Part shown: one piece after another, positions 1 to 9,040 of the stretch
Layout of the letters: every line of letters begins with the position of its first letter
Numbering within the stretch: the first letter of the stretch is position 1
Source: JAQVSH01 sp964451605
Lineage (GTDB): Bacteria; Bacteroidota; Bacteroidia; Bacteroidales; UBA4181
Assembly: GCA_964451605.1 (NCBI GenBank)
Contig: CAYVJA010000007.1
Coordinates: 1 to 62,154, forward strand
Direction: 5' to 3'
DNA length: 62,154 nucleotides
Translations under genes and position numbers: made by a program
Notes under the pieces: model-generated
Database searches by the model: none
The model's input: only the letters and a program-made list of their open reading frames with translations
Told to the model about the DNA's origin: nothing

Positions 1-433
1 CGATAATCAGCGAGATACCCCCCTTCCCTGTGACCTCCTCCTCGGCAGTGGCGGCATAGATGAGGTTAAAGGAGCCCTCCTTCTTTTCGGCAAAATGGAG
101 AAACACCATCAGAAGCGATACCAGCGAGGCGCCGGCATCGTTGCTGCCCAATCCGTAAAGGCGGTTGGCCTCAATCACGGGAGTAAAGGGATCACGGCTC
201 CAGGAGGAGGTGGGTTTAACGGTATCGTGATGTGAATTGAGCAGGATCGTGGGAAGCGCCGGGTCGATGAAATGGGTGGTCCACACATTGTTTCCCTTGC
301 GCGATACCTTGCACCCGTTATGTTGCAGAATCTCTGCCAGCAGATGCGCGGTTTTATCCTCATCGCGACTGACCGACGGAATCGCGACGAGTTGTTTCAG
401 GTATTCAATGGCGGTCTGTGCGTACTCGTTCAT
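1..433 (-). CDS. M20 family metallo-deacetylase, ArgE-like (3' end outside window)
   Basis: The first 144 codons of an M20 zinc peptidase/deacetylase; the C-terminus lies beyond base 1. Zinc-site motifs are visible in order: HHDTVKP (H69, D70), GSNDAGAS with the bridging aspartate at D99, and the catalytic AEEE at 130-133. The GSNDAGAS form is typical of the acetylornithine/acetylcitrulline deacetylase-like enzymes of Bacteroidota arginine synthesis, so that role is likely but inferred. It starts at ATG 433 and is divergent from the patatin gene. A general M20 peptidase cannot be excluded because the dimerisation domain is not in the window. Confidence 0.85.
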   Translation of the reverse strand, partial: MNEYAQTAIEYLKQLVAIPSVSRDEDKTAHLLAEILQHNGCKVSRKGNNVWTTHFIDPALPTILLNSHHDTVKPTSSWSRDPFTPVIEANRLYGLGSNDAGASLVSLLMVFLHFAEKKEGSFNLIYAATAEEEVTGKGGISLII

Positions 434-630
434 GCTGCAAAAGTCAATTTAAACCCCAGTCGGAAAGCCGGCCCGTTAATAGGGATGGTATCCGGGTACA
501 AACCTATAAAATATATTCGTTTGGCGTTGCTGCCGATATGTCCTTTTCGGATGAACTGCGGGAGGTGTACTGCCGTATTTTGACGGATAACCCTGATTTT
601 CTTGTTATCTTGCACCACAATTTATCTGCT

Positions 631-2970
631 ATGAATCGCCTTCCGTGTATGATGTGTAATTCCGGAAAACAGCTGTTTTCCAGAGTCGCCGGGCTGCTCT
701 TTATTCTTCTCATCTTCCACACAGCGCCTCTCTCTGCCCAGGAGAAGGTGGGGCTGGTGTTAAGCGGAGGAGGAGCAAAGGGGATCTCGCATATAGGGGT
801 GATTCAGGCGCTCGAAGAGAACAATATCCCCATCGATTATATTACCGGAACCTCTATGGGAGCCATCGTGGGCGCTCTCTACGCTATCGGCTATTCACCC
901 TCCGAAATGCTCGAACTGATCACATCGCCCGATTTTATGCGCTGGTCGAAGGGTGATGTCGAGGAAGATTACGGTTTTTTCGCCTATCGTCAGGATGCCC
1001 GGCCCAGCTTTCTTTCAGTGCGCTTTTCGGCCGACAGTGCCAAACTTCGGCCTGTGTTGCCCAATCATCTGGTCTCTACTTACCCCATGGATATGGCGCT
1101 CATCAGGATATTTGCCACCTCCACGGCATATTCCGGCACCAATTTCGACAGTCTCTTTGTGCCTTTCCGGTGTGTGGCTTCCGATATTAACGGGGGGAGA
1201 GCCTTTGTGTTCAGAAAGGGCGATCTGGGCACGGCCGTAAGGGCCTCCATGAGTTATCCGGCCTATTTTAAGCCTCTTGTGGCAGACTCTATGCTCCTTT
1301 TCGACGGGGGCATCTACGATAATTTCCCCGTGGGGGTGATGGAGTCCGATTTCTCGCCCCACTTTATTATCGGGAGCAACTGCTCGGGGAAGACCCCCAA
1401 CGCCGGTGAGGATGATATCTTCATTGCCCTGGAGAATATGATTATGCGCGAAACCCACTATGAGGTGCCCGCAGAAAAGGGCATTCTCGTTACCACTTCG
1501 CTGGAGGATGTGGGCATCATGGATTTTTCACGGGCAAAGGAAATATACAAGAGAGGATACGATGTCACCATGCAGATGATCGATTCCATCCGCTCCCGGG
1601 TTCCTTCCCGCCGTCTGCTCTACAATGTGAATCGCAGGCGAATTCTCTATCGGGCGGATTTGCCGCCATTGATCTTCCGGAGTGTTCAGGTTACAGAGGG
1701 GAATCTGTTACCCAAACAGAGCGCTTTTGTGGAGAAAACCATCAGCGATAATGAACGAAAGAACCTTACCTTTAATCAGCTGAAGGAGAAGTATTTTAAA
1801 CTCATCGGTACCGGAAATGTGAGTACCTGTTACCCGGTGGCAGTTTTCGATTCGGCAGACCACTCCTTCGATGTGCAGATCAGGGCCAACCGGGGCCATG
1901 TGGCCCGATTGAGCCTGGGAGGGAATATTTCCTCTTCGCTCGCCAATCAGGGCTACCTGGGTGCCGAGTTTAGAGGTTGGGGCAATGCCGCCACCCGCGT
2001 AAATGGCGATTTTTTTATTGGCCGCATCTACAACTCCATTCAGTTTTCTGTACGTCAGGATTACCCCTTCCGGCATCCCATTTTCTATGAAGCGTGGGGT
2101 ACTTTTACGCGGCGCGACTATTACACGTCGGGTAACCAATCGGTCTTTCTCGATATGGGGCTTCACAATCGACGGGAGGATGATGGTCATATCGGGCTGA
2201 AGGTGGGTTTCCCCTTTCTCAGAAATGGCTCTTTTAAGTTGGGCTCTACCATCGGACAGCTTTCTACGCGGGTAGAGTCGTCTCTCTTTGCCGATGCCGT
2301 TTCGGGCTTCGAAAAGTACCGGTTTACCTTTTTTACCTTTTCGGCCGGCTTCGAGAAAAATACCCTTAATTTCCCGCACTATGCCACACGGGGGCGTCAC
2401 CAAATAGTTGAGTTCTATTTTCTTGGAGGAAAAGAGCGCTATGAAGGCGGGGTGCAGATACCGGCTCCCCCTTCCATCTCGTTATCGCGTCCGGTGCTGA
2501 AACTTAAGCAGGAACTATACGCCAAGATGTCGAATCATTTTGTTCTGGGAACCCATTTCGAAGGGGCCTGGTCGGTCAGAAGCCGATTTTTGTCGTACTA
2601 TTCTGCGCTTGGGGTGTTGCCCACCTTTACCCCCTCTGCCCACAGTACCCTTCTGCTCCTGGAAGACTACCGAAGCCATAGTTGGCTGGCCGCGGGGGTG
2701 ATTCCGGTCTGGAAGTTTAACGACTATTTGTCGTTCAGGGTGGGCGCTTACTACTATCAGCCGGTAAGGTCGCCTCATCCCGGTGACGGGAATCTGATAG
2801 AATGGAGTGACCGCTGGCCCGACCCTGCCGTGATGGGGTACTCAGCGCTTTCGTTCCTTTCGCCGGTGGGCCCCATTACCTTCTCAGTCAACTATTATGA
2901 GAAGGGGCCGCAGCGTCTGGTCTTCCTGTTTAATGTGGGATACACCCTCTATAATCGAAAAGGCTTTTAA
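631..2970 (+). CDS. Patatin-like phospholipase with C-terminal outer-membrane barrel
   Basis: 779 residues. A signal peptide (hydrophobic 19-33, ending LSAQ) precedes a patatin lipase domain: oxyanion-hole GGGAKG at 46-51, nucleophile serine in GTSMG at 73-77 (S75), and catalytic aspartate in DGG at 225-227. From about residue 340 a POTRA-like segment and then a long beta-rich region with alternating aromatic residues form a BamA/Omp85-type surface-antigen barrel, ending in an aromatic-rich strand. The layout matches PlpD-like type V secreted patatins, here common in Bacteroidota. The frame stays open back to 418, but the signal peptide fixes the start at 631 (or ATG 649). It likely acts on phospholipids at the cell surface; the substrate is not shown. 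Confidence 0.9.
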   Translation: MNRLPCMMCNSGKQLFSRVAGLLFILLIFHTAPLSAQEKVGLVLSGGGAKGISHIGVIQALEENNIPIDYITGTSMGAIVGALYAIGYSPSEMLELITSPDFMRWSKGDVEEDYGFFAYRQDARPSFLSVRFSADSAKLRPVLPNHLVSTYPMDMALIRIFATSTAYSGTNFDSLFVPFRCVASDINGGRAFVFRKGDLGTAVRASMSYPAYFKPLVADSMLLFDGGIYDNFPVGVMESDFSPHFIIGSNCSGKTPNAGEDDIFIALENMIMRETHYEVPAEKGILVTTSLEDVGIMDFSRAKEIYKRGYDVTMQMIDSIRSRVPSRRLLYNVNRRRILYRADLPPLIFRSVQVTEGNLLPKQSAFVEKTISDNERKNLTFNQLKEKYFKLIGTGNVSTCYPVAVFDSADHSFDVQIRANRGHVARLSLGGNISSSLANQGYLGAEFRGWGNAATRVNGDFFIGRIYNSIQFSVRQDYPFRHPIFYEAWGTFTRRDYYTSGNQSVFLDMGLHNRREDDGHIGLKVGFPFLRNGSFKLGSTIGQLSTRVESSLFADAVSGFEKYRFTFFTFSAGFEKNTLNFPHYATRGRHQIVEFYFLGGKERYEGGVQIPAPPSISLSRPVLKLKQELYAKMSNHFVLGTHFEGAWSVRSRFLSYYSALGVLPTFTPSAHSTLLLLEDYRSHSWLAAGVIPVWKFNDYLSFRVGAYYYQPVRSPHPGDGNLIEWSDRWPDPAVMGYSALSFLSPVGPITFSVNYYEKGPQRLVFLFNVGYTLYNRKGF

Positions 2971-2975
2971 CGGTG

Positions 2976-3665
2976 ATGAAGGCGATTGCACCGCTTCGCG
3001 ATCTGCTTCATCTCTTTTTTCCTCCGCTCTGCCCGGGATGCGGTTCTATGCTCACTAAGGGAGAGCCCTTCCTTTGTATGCAATGCACCTGCCGGTTGCC
3101 TCGTACCCATTTTCAGAATTGGCCCGATAATCCGGTGGCTTCTCTTTTTTGGGGCCGTGTTCGGGTAGAGCAGGCTACGGCCTGGTGTCTTTTTCAGAAG
3201 GAGAGTCTGTTTCGAGGTCTTATCCATACGTTGAAGTATGGCGATAACCCGGAGCTGGGAGTAGCATTGGGTCGGGCTTTTGCCCGCGACCTGGAGGGAT
3301 CGGGCTTTCAGCTTTGCGACGGTCTGGTTCCGGTACCTCTGCATGAAAAGAAACGCAGGGTCAGGGGCTATAACCAGAGTGAGAGGATAGCCGCGGGTAT
3401 GGCGAGTGTGCTCAGAATGCCGGTCATTTTCGATCTGTTGGAGCGACATGCCGGACAGGCTACCCAAACCCGCAGACATCGGTACGAACGATGGGAAAAT
3501 GTGGAAAGAAGTTTCTCATTACGCGAGGCAAAACGCGCCGAAGGAAAACACCTGTTGCTGGTGGATGATGTAGTTACCACGGGGGCCACACTCGAGGCCT
3601 GTGCGCAGTTGCTGCTCACTATTCCACAGGTGCGGGTGAGTATTGCGGTTCTGGGTGTGGCCTAA
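2976..3665 (+). CDS. comF: ComF family phosphoribosyltransferase-fold protein
   Basis: 229 residues. The N-terminus carries a four-cysteine zinc site (CPGC near 19-22 and CMQC near 34-37) and the C-terminus the PRPP-binding loop VDDVVTTGAT, the two hallmarks of the ComF/GntX family linked to DNA uptake. It follows the patatin gene by five bases, so they may be cotranscribed. A GTG at 2973 lies directly before the chosen ATG and is an alternative. The last four bases overlap the tail of the convergent queC gene. No other competence gene is present in the window, so the role is family-based. Confidence 0.9.
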   Translation: MKAIAPLRDLLHLFFPPLCPGCGSMLTKGEPFLCMQCTCRLPRTHFQNWPDNPVASLFWGRVRVEQATAWCLFQKESLFRGLIHTLKYGDNPELGVALGRAFARDLEGSGFQLCDGLVPVPLHEKKRRVRGYNQSERIAAGMASVLRMPVIFDLLERHAGQATQTRRHRYERWENVERSFSLREAKRAEGKHLLLVDDVVTTGATLEACAQLLLTIPQVRVSIAVLGVA

Positions 3666-4315
3666 ACTTTATGGCTCAGGTATCGGTCGAGCCCCTGTTT
3701 GCGAAGTCTGCAGGCAGGACAGTGGCCGCATCCTTCGGCCGGGATTCCGTTGTAACAGGTAAGGGTCTCCTTCCGGATCAGGTCGAAGACGCCCAGCTCA
3801 TCGGCCAGAGCCCAGGTTTTCTCTTTGTCGAGCCACATGAGCGGGGTGTGAATGGTAAAGGGAAAGTCCATGGCACGGCTTAGGCTCTCCCGGGCAGAGA
3901 GGATAAAAGGTTCCCGGCAGTCGGGGTAACCGCTGTAGTCGGTCTGCGATACGCCGATGACCAGATTGTGAATACCCTTTTCGTAGGCAGACATTGCGGC
4001 TATGGTAAGAAACAACAGATTTCTGCCCGGAACAAAGGTGTTGGGCGGGGCTCCGGTTGTACTCTCCTGAATTTCGATATGATTTTTCGTCAGCGCGTTC
4101 TGTGAATCGGAGAAAATAGGGGAGAGCTCTTTAACGGTTACAGGAACTTCGGCAATTTGGGCCATACGCAAGGCAATCTCCGTTTCTTGCGCATGCCGTT
4201 GCCCGTAGCGAAAGGTGATAGCATACACCTGTTCGAATTGCTTTTTTGCCCAGAAGAGGCAGGTGGAGGAGTCTTGGCCGCCCGAAAGCAGCACCATGCA
4301 GGATGAAGAGGTCAT
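3662..4315 (-). CDS. queC: 7-cyano-7-deazaguanine synthase
   Basis: 217 residues. QueC converts 7-carboxy-7-deazaguanine to preQ0 using ATP and ammonia in queuosine synthesis. Seen: the PP-loop SGGQDSST at 11-18 and the C-terminal zinc motif of the type CxxxxxxxxCxxCxxC (GCGHCPAC near 198-206). The frame continues upstream to 4345, but the PP-loop sits at the right distance from the ATG at 4315. It converges on comF with a four-base overlap of the two stops. No other queuosine gene is nearby. Confidence 0.95.
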   Translation of the reverse strand: MTSSSCMVLLSGGQDSSTCLFWAKKQFEQVYAITFRYGQRHAQETEIALRMAQIAEVPVTVKELSPIFSDSQNALTKNHIEIQESTTGAPPNTFVPGRNLLFLTIAAMSAYEKGIHNLVIGVSQTDYSGYPDCREPFILSARESLSRAMDFPFTIHTPLMWLDKEKTWALADELGVFDLIRKETLTCYNGIPAEGCGHCPACRLRKQGLDRYLSHKV

Positions 4316-4389
4316 AGACTTGTTTTTTACGTGGTTTTCAAGCACACGGAGGGCCTGTTTACAGCCTGTTGTCTTGCGAAAATCGGGTA

Positions 4390-4397
4390 CAAACGTA
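4390..4397 (-). promoter_or_regulatory. Possible -7 box for queC
   Basis: On the minus strand the sequence reads TACGTTTG, a match to the Bacteroidota -7 consensus TAnnTTTG, 75 bases before the queC start. No clear TTTG -33 partner is visible, so this is only a candidate. Confidence 0.4.
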
Positions 4398-4437
4398 ACA
4401 AAGTTTTTCCGAAAACCGCTACATTAGCACCCATGTG

Positions 4438-5142
4438 ATGAATCTCTGGCGTATGGAAGCTGTAAACCCCCGGATTGAGGCCACCTGGAAAGAGGCCTTG
4501 TTGGATGAATTTTCGGCCCCCTATTTTGCCCGGCTGAAATCCTTTCTGGTTGAGGAAAAAAGCCGGTATGCGGTGTATCCTCCCGGAAATCTGATATTTA
4601 ATGCCTTCAATCTCACTCCGCTTCCAAGGGTAAAGGTGGTTATTCTGGGACAGGATCCCTACCATGGCCCCGGACAGGCACACGGGCTCTGCTTTTCGGT
4701 TCCCCCGGGGGTTCAGCCGCCCCCTTCACTGAAGAATATTTACAAGGAGCTGGAATCGGATCTGGGATATCCGGTTCCATCGCACGGTACGCTTACAGCC
4801 TGGGCCGAACAAGGGGTCTTTTTGTTGAATGCTACCCTTACGGTTAGGGCAGCAAGCGCGGGCTCACACCAAAAAATGGGGTGGGAGCAGTTTACCGACA
4901 AGGTGATTTCAACCCTTTCACAGAGGCAGTCGCATCTTGTGTTTATGCTCTGGGGGCGCTACGCGCAGGCAAAGGTGTCGCTGATTGATACAACAAAACA
5001 TTGTGTGCTTACTGCCGCTCACCCCTCTCCGTTATCGGCCTACCAGGGCTTTTTGGGCTGCGGCCACTTCTCGGCTGCCAACCGTTACCTGAAGGCTCAC
5101 GGTATAGAGCCCGTCAACTGGCGTCTGCCCGATAATCCCTGA
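4438..5142 (+). CDS. ung: Uracil-DNA glycosylase, family 1
   Basis: 234 residues. Removes uracil from DNA as the first step of base-excision repair. Family-1 motifs are intact: GQDPYHGP at 71-78 with the water-activating aspartate D73, the LLNATLTV strand, and the minor-groove loop HPSPLSA near 200. Length is normal for Ung. GTG 4435 and ATG 4453 are alternative starts. It is divergent from queC and converges on the DUF4837 gene. Confidence 0.96.
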   Translation: MNLWRMEAVNPRIEATWKEALLDEFSAPYFARLKSFLVEEKSRYAVYPPGNLIFNAFNLTPLPRVKVVILGQDPYHGPGQAHGLCFSVPPGVQPPPSLKNIYKELESDLGYPVPSHGTLTAWAEQGVFLLNATLTVRAASAGSHQKMGWEQFTDKVISTLSQRQSHLVFMLWGRYAQAKVSLIDTTKHCVLTAAHPSPLSAYQGFLGCGHFSAANRYLKAHGIEPVNWRLPDNP

Positions 5143-5219
5143 TGAAGGCACGAAAAATGCCTCCCCTGTGGGGATAATCAGCTAACTGTCGGTAACGGTA
5201 CAATACCGGTGCGAGAAAG

Positions 5220-6248
5220 TTACTTTGTAACGGTGCTGTCTGCGGGCGATTGATCCGATTCGTCGGGAAACGAGAGCGAGTAGAGAATTGCCTCCAACTG
5301 ACGGACATAATTCCTTTTCTCTTCGGAGGGGGCAAATACAAAACCCTCGACGGTTACTATCCGATTCCGGCGGGTATCTACGGTAGAGAGCTGAACAAAG
5401 GGGCCGCCCATGATGTAGTTCTCCATTTTCCACAGTCCTCTTATCGTGGCAAAATAGCGATTGTTCACCGTCTCTTCCCTGAAAACAGGGATAGCGAAAG
5501 TGAGTTCGGTGGTCATATAAGAGTCTTTGTTGGGGCCGGGAACGTTTTGCTTAGCCACCTCATTTCGTTTGGCAATGAGCATGCCGGGCGAGAGTTGTAA
5601 CTCATCGGTATAGGGATACTCCCAGATGAGCAGGTGCATTTTGACTTTACGCCCCTCCGAGGTAAGCCAGGCGAATCCTTTTTCGCGCGAATCGAGTACA
5701 AACCCTCCAGGGATATCGAGCGAAATGTTGAACTGCGATAAGAGCTCACCAGCTATTTTCTGATCTTTAAGTTTCTTGTAAATGGCGGCCATCCGCGATT
5801 TTTCGCTCTCTGCCAGCAGGTCAAGCAGCGACTGTGCCTGCGTTCCAAGAACCTGCAACAACTCCTCGCTGCTTTTTGCCGAAGCCTGCAATACAATTTG
5901 TGGCTCGGCCCAAACATCTCTTCGTACGCGGATATCGTTGGTTGAAGCCGAATCAATTTTTACAATCAGGATGTTACGGTGCTGATAGTAGGAGCCTCTG
6001 AACCCTTCGACAGTTCTGTGTATCGGGTCGAACGAAGCTTCCGGTTGGGGAAGCCCCTCGACGGAGGTGTTCAGAATGGCTTTAACGGAGTCGCCTACGA
6101 TACCTTGCCACAGAGGATCATCACACACAACCAGCACCTCACCGGCTCTGCCCGAAACGGTAGGGAGCGATCCCTTCGGAGCGCTGTTGCATCCCCATAC
6201 TGAGAGCAGGGCCAGTATGCCGATAAGTAGTTGCTTTATCCGTATCAT
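5220..6248 (-). CDS. DUF4837 family lipoprotein
   Basis: 342 residues. A hydrophobic signal ends in a lipobox-like SVWGC with the lipidated cysteine at C20, so the protein is probably anchored to a membrane on the periplasmic side. The rest matches the Bacteroidota-specific DUF4837 family in length and in the GRAGEVLVV start of the mature domain; its function is unknown. It is the last gene of a minus-strand run M23 peptidase-dxr-rseP-tatA-DUF4837, 25 bases after tatA. The open frame extends 40 codons upstream, but the signal peptide sets the start at 6248. Confidence 0.8.
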   Translation of the reverse strand: MIRIKQLLIGILALLSVWGCNSAPKGSLPTVSGRAGEVLVVCDDPLWQGIVGDSVKAILNTSVEGLPQPEASFDPIHRTVEGFRGSYYQHRNILIVKIDSASTNDIRVRRDVWAEPQIVLQASAKSSEELLQVLGTQAQSLLDLLAESEKSRMAAIYKKLKDQKIAGELLSQFNISLDIPGGFVLDSREKGFAWLTSEGRKVKMHLLIWEYPYTDELQLSPGMLIAKRNEVAKQNVPGPNKDSYMTTELTFAIPVFREETVNNRYFATIRGLWKMENYIMGGPFVQLSTVDTRRNRIVTVEGFVFAPSEEKRNYVRQLEAILYSLSFPDESDQSPADSTVTK

Positions 6249-6273
6249 AGGCTTTTCCCCAATAGAAGAGCGA

Positions 6274-6483
6274 TTACTCCTTCTTATCCGATTCCAGGCT
6301 TTTATCTTTTTTTGCCTCACCTTCGGGGTTCTTCGAAGCCTCCTTGAACTCCTTAATACCCTGGCCAAGCCCCTTCATTAATTCGGGAATCTTCTTCCCT
6401 CCAAAGAGCAGCAACAGCGCTACAACAACAATTACGGCCTGCCAGGGGCCGACGATACCAAGCAAAACAGCTGAAAAATTCAT
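6274..6483 (-). CDS. tatA: Twin-arginine translocase subunit TatA/TatE
   Basis: 69 residues with the TatA plan: one N-terminal membrane helix (about 8-26), the hinge LFGGKKIPEL with the conserved FG pair, an amphipathic helix (about 30-47), and a charged tail. TatA forms the pore for folded proteins exported by TatC. No tatC is in the window. It lies between rseP and the DUF4837 lipoprotein on the same strand, so it is probably part of that envelope operon, though a TACGTTTG box at 6510-6517 on the minus strand could also drive it. Confidence 0.92.
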   Translation of the reverse strand: MNFSAVLLGIVGPWQAVIVVVALLLLFGGKKIPELMKGLGQGIKEFKEASKNPEGEAKKDKSLESDKKE

Positions 6484-6531
6484 TGTGTGAAATTTTGGAT
6501 GTGAGGGTACAAACGTATAAAAAAAACAGAC

Positions 6532-7845
6532 TTAGCGGAATAGTTTCAGAACATCATTTCCATTGGCGAAGATAAGCAAAGCAAAGAGAATAATCATCCC
6601 TGTAATCTGCGCATATTCCATCACCTTGTCGCTGGGTTTGCGACCCGTAACGATTTCGAAGAAGAGGAACATAAGATGCCCTCCGTCGAGTGCAGGTATG
6701 GGCAGAATATTCATAATGGCCAGAATAATAGAGAGGAAGGCGGTCATGCTCCAGAACGCTTCCCAGTTCCACTGGGCCGGGAAGATGCTGCCAATGGTAA
6801 TGAACCCTCCCAGCGATTCATAGGCCTTGTATTCGGGCTGAAAGAAGAGTTTAAACTGTTTGAGGTAGTTCGAGGCAGTAGCCATCCCTCTTTTTATACC
6901 TGCAGGAATCGACTCGAGGATGCCGTATTCAACCGTTTTATAGGTGACAAACGACGCCGTGTCGCGAATTACCCCAATCTGCCCTTCGGGGGTGAGGGTG
7001 GCGGTCACCGAAAGGGTATCGGTTCCTCTCACCACGCTCAATTGGGCAGCCTGGCCTTTCAACCGGGCAAAGGCTCTCTGCACTTCGTGCGAGAAGAGGG
7101 CCGGAATGCCATTGACCCCAATGATACGGTCGCCGGGCTGAAGCCCCGCCTTTTCGGCAGGCGAATCCTTAACCACCTCAGCAATCTGAAAGGGGAGCCG
7201 GGGTGAGATAAATCCTTTGGCCTGAATCAGGCGGGCTACAAAATCGGCCGGGAGTTCTATCTCCTGGCGGTTTCCGTTCCGGAGAATCTGAATGGTTTTG
7301 GCCTCTTCAAGCAGCAAGGTGGTGGCTATGGCATTAAACCGCTCAACCGGTACATTGTCGATAGAGAGAATCTGATCGCCGTCCTGAAGTCCGGCATAGA
7401 GGGCAAGTGAATCGGCGGCAATGCCGTATTTGAGTTCGTTGGCAGGCAGATACGATTCTCCCCAATGGAAGAGAATTACCACATAGAGGAAGAGAGCCAG
7501 CAGAAAGTTTACAAAAACACCGGCAAACATAATCCAGAATCGCTGCCACACACTTTTCGACCGGAACTCCCAGGGTTGGGGAGGTTGGCTCATCTGCTCC
7601 TTGTCCATCGATTCATCTATCATCCCGGAGATTTTCACATATCCCCCCAGAGGAATCCAGCCCACTCCATACTCCGTTTCGCCCTTATTAAATTGGAACA
7701 ACGAGAACCAGGGGTCGAAAAAGAGGTAGAACTTCTCTACCCTGGTTTTGAAGAGCTTAGCAAAGAAAAAGTGGCCAAATTCGTGCGCCACAATGAGAAT
7801 GGAGAGGCTTAGGATAAACTGAAGGACTTTTACAAGGATTTCCAT
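6532..7845 (-). CDS. rseP: Site-2 intramembrane metalloprotease RseP
   Basis: 437 residues. Zinc motif HEFGH at 21-25 inside the first membrane helix, LDGGH at 386-390 near the C-terminus giving the third zinc ligand, and two PDZ domains between (the second with GDRIIGVNG). These are the marks of RseP/RasEP-type proteases that cut membrane-bound anti-sigma factors and leftover signal peptides. It follows dxr by 24 bases, a gene pairing common in bacteria. A PorV/PorP-like target or an anti-sigma factor cannot be identified from this window. Confidence 0.95.
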   Translation of the reverse strand: MEILVKVLQFILSLSILIVAHEFGHFFFAKLFKTRVEKFYLFFDPWFSLFQFNKGETEYGVGWIPLGGYVKISGMIDESMDKEQMSQPPQPWEFRSKSVWQRFWIMFAGVFVNFLLALFLYVVILFHWGESYLPANELKYGIAADSLALYAGLQDGDQILSIDNVPVERFNAIATTLLLEEAKTIQILRNGNRQEIELPADFVARLIQAKGFISPRLPFQIAEVVKDSPAEKAGLQPGDRIIGVNGIPALFSHEVQRAFARLKGQAAQLSVVRGTDTLSVTATLTPEGQIGVIRDTASFVTYKTVEYGILESIPAGIKRGMATASNYLKQFKLFFQPEYKAYESLGGFITIGSIFPAQWNWEAFWSMTAFLSIILAIMNILPIPALDGGHLMFLFFEIVTGRKPSDKVMEYAQITGMIILFALLIFANGNDVLKLFR

Positions 7846-7869
7846 GAAGTGGATATTTAGACAGATAAG

Positions 7870-9039
7870 TTAACGAGCCATCTTTTTGAGAAACGATTCC
7901 GCCAGGCGTCCCGCTTCAAGATGAGTCTCTTCGTAATCGGTAATAGAGGGCGAAGATATAAAGGAAAGTCGATCCATAACCCTTTCTATCAGTTCGGGCA
8001 TTTGTAGAAAGGCGATTTTCTCCTCCAAAAAGGCTCTAACCACTGTTTCGTTGGCCGAATTGAGTCCGCAGGGGCAGTTGCCTCCCTTTGCGAGGGCCTC
8101 CTCGGCGAGCCGAAGGTTGGGAAACCGTTCGCGATCGGGGAGCTCGAAGGTGAGAGGCGCACAGCGGGTAAAATCGAGGGCCGGCAATTCGGCCGATGGT
8201 CTGTGGGGGTAACTGAAGGCATGAAGGATGGGAAACCGCATATCGGGAAGCCCTATTTGAGCCTTCACCGAACCGTCGTGAAATTCCACCATCGAATGAA
8301 TAATGGACTGGGGGTGAATCACAACCTGAATCTTTTCGGGAACTATGTCGAAGAGCCATCGGGCTTCGATCATCTCTAATCCTTTATTCATCAGAGAGGC
8401 TGAATCGATGGTCACCTTTGCCCCCATATTCCAGTTAGGATGAGCCAGTGCTTCGCGACAGGTGACATACTGCAGTTGCTCTTTTGTCCTGGTACGGAAA
8501 GGTCCTCCGGATGCAGTAAGAATCAGCGATTTTACCGATGAGGGCTCCTCTCCCCGGAGGCACTGGAAGATGGCCGAATGCTCCGAATCAACCGGAAGAA
8601 TTCTCACCCCGTGTGCTCTGGCGGCCTCCATAATCAGTTCGCCCGCAACCACAAGCGTCTCTTTGTTGGCCAGTGCAATATCTTTTCCTGCTTTAATGGC
8701 GTGCAAAGTAGGGCGAAGTCCGGCGTAACCCACCATCGAGGTGAGTACCAGATTGACCTGCGGCAACGCTGCCACATCGAGTAGTGCCTCTTCACCTGCC
8801 AGCACCTCTGTCGGTTGCCCATCGAGTGCTCTTTTCAGTTGAGACGCCAGCGCTTTATTGGCAATGACCACCACCGAAGGCTTAAACCGCAGTGCCTGTT
8901 CAATGAGCAGTTCAATATTGTGATTTGCGGTTAAGACCTCTGCTTTAAAGAGATCGGGCCGCTTCGAGATAATGTCGAGCGCCTGAGTTCCGATTGAGCC
9001 GGTCGACCCCAGAATGGCAATACTTTTTCTGCTCTCCAT
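7870..9039 (-). CDS. dxr: 1-deoxy-D-xylulose 5-phosphate reductoisomerase
   Basis: 389 residues. Catalyses the NADPH-dependent rearrangement and reduction of DXP to MEP, the first committed step of the non-mevalonate isoprenoid pathway. Seen: the NADPH loop GSTGSIG at 11-17, the metal-binding PVDSEHSA region, and the SASLMNKGLE segment with the other acidic ligand. The frame is open 34 codons upstream, but the motif spacing and the single-base gap to the upstream M23 gene support ATG 9039. Confidence 0.97.
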   Translation of the reverse strand: MESRKSIAILGSTGSIGTQALDIISKRPDLFKAEVLTANHNIELLIEQALRFKPSVVVIANKALASQLKRALDGQPTEVLAGEEALLDVAALPQVNLVLTSMVGYAGLRPTLHAIKAGKDIALANKETLVVAGELIMEAARAHGVRILPVDSEHSAIFQCLRGEEPSSVKSLILTASGGPFRTRTKEQLQYVTCREALAHPNWNMGAKVTIDSASLMNKGLEMIEARWLFDIVPEKIQVVIHPQSIIHSMVEFHDGSVKAQIGLPDMRFPILHAFSYPHRPSAELPALDFTRCAPLTFELPDRERFPNLRLAEEALAKGGNCPCGLNSANETVVRAFLEEKIAFLQMPELIERVMDRLSFISSPSITDYEETHLEAGRLAESFLKKMAR

Positions 9040-9040
9040 C

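Noticed and set aside
418..630. Extended N-terminus for the patatin gene in the same frame
   Set aside because: The signal peptide begins at 631, and the added residues are not membrane- or lipase-like; this stretch overlaps the divergent M20 gene start.
1708..2403. A 231-codon minus-strand frame
   Set aside because: Lies within the patatin barrel region on the opposite strand; no motif, no start context.
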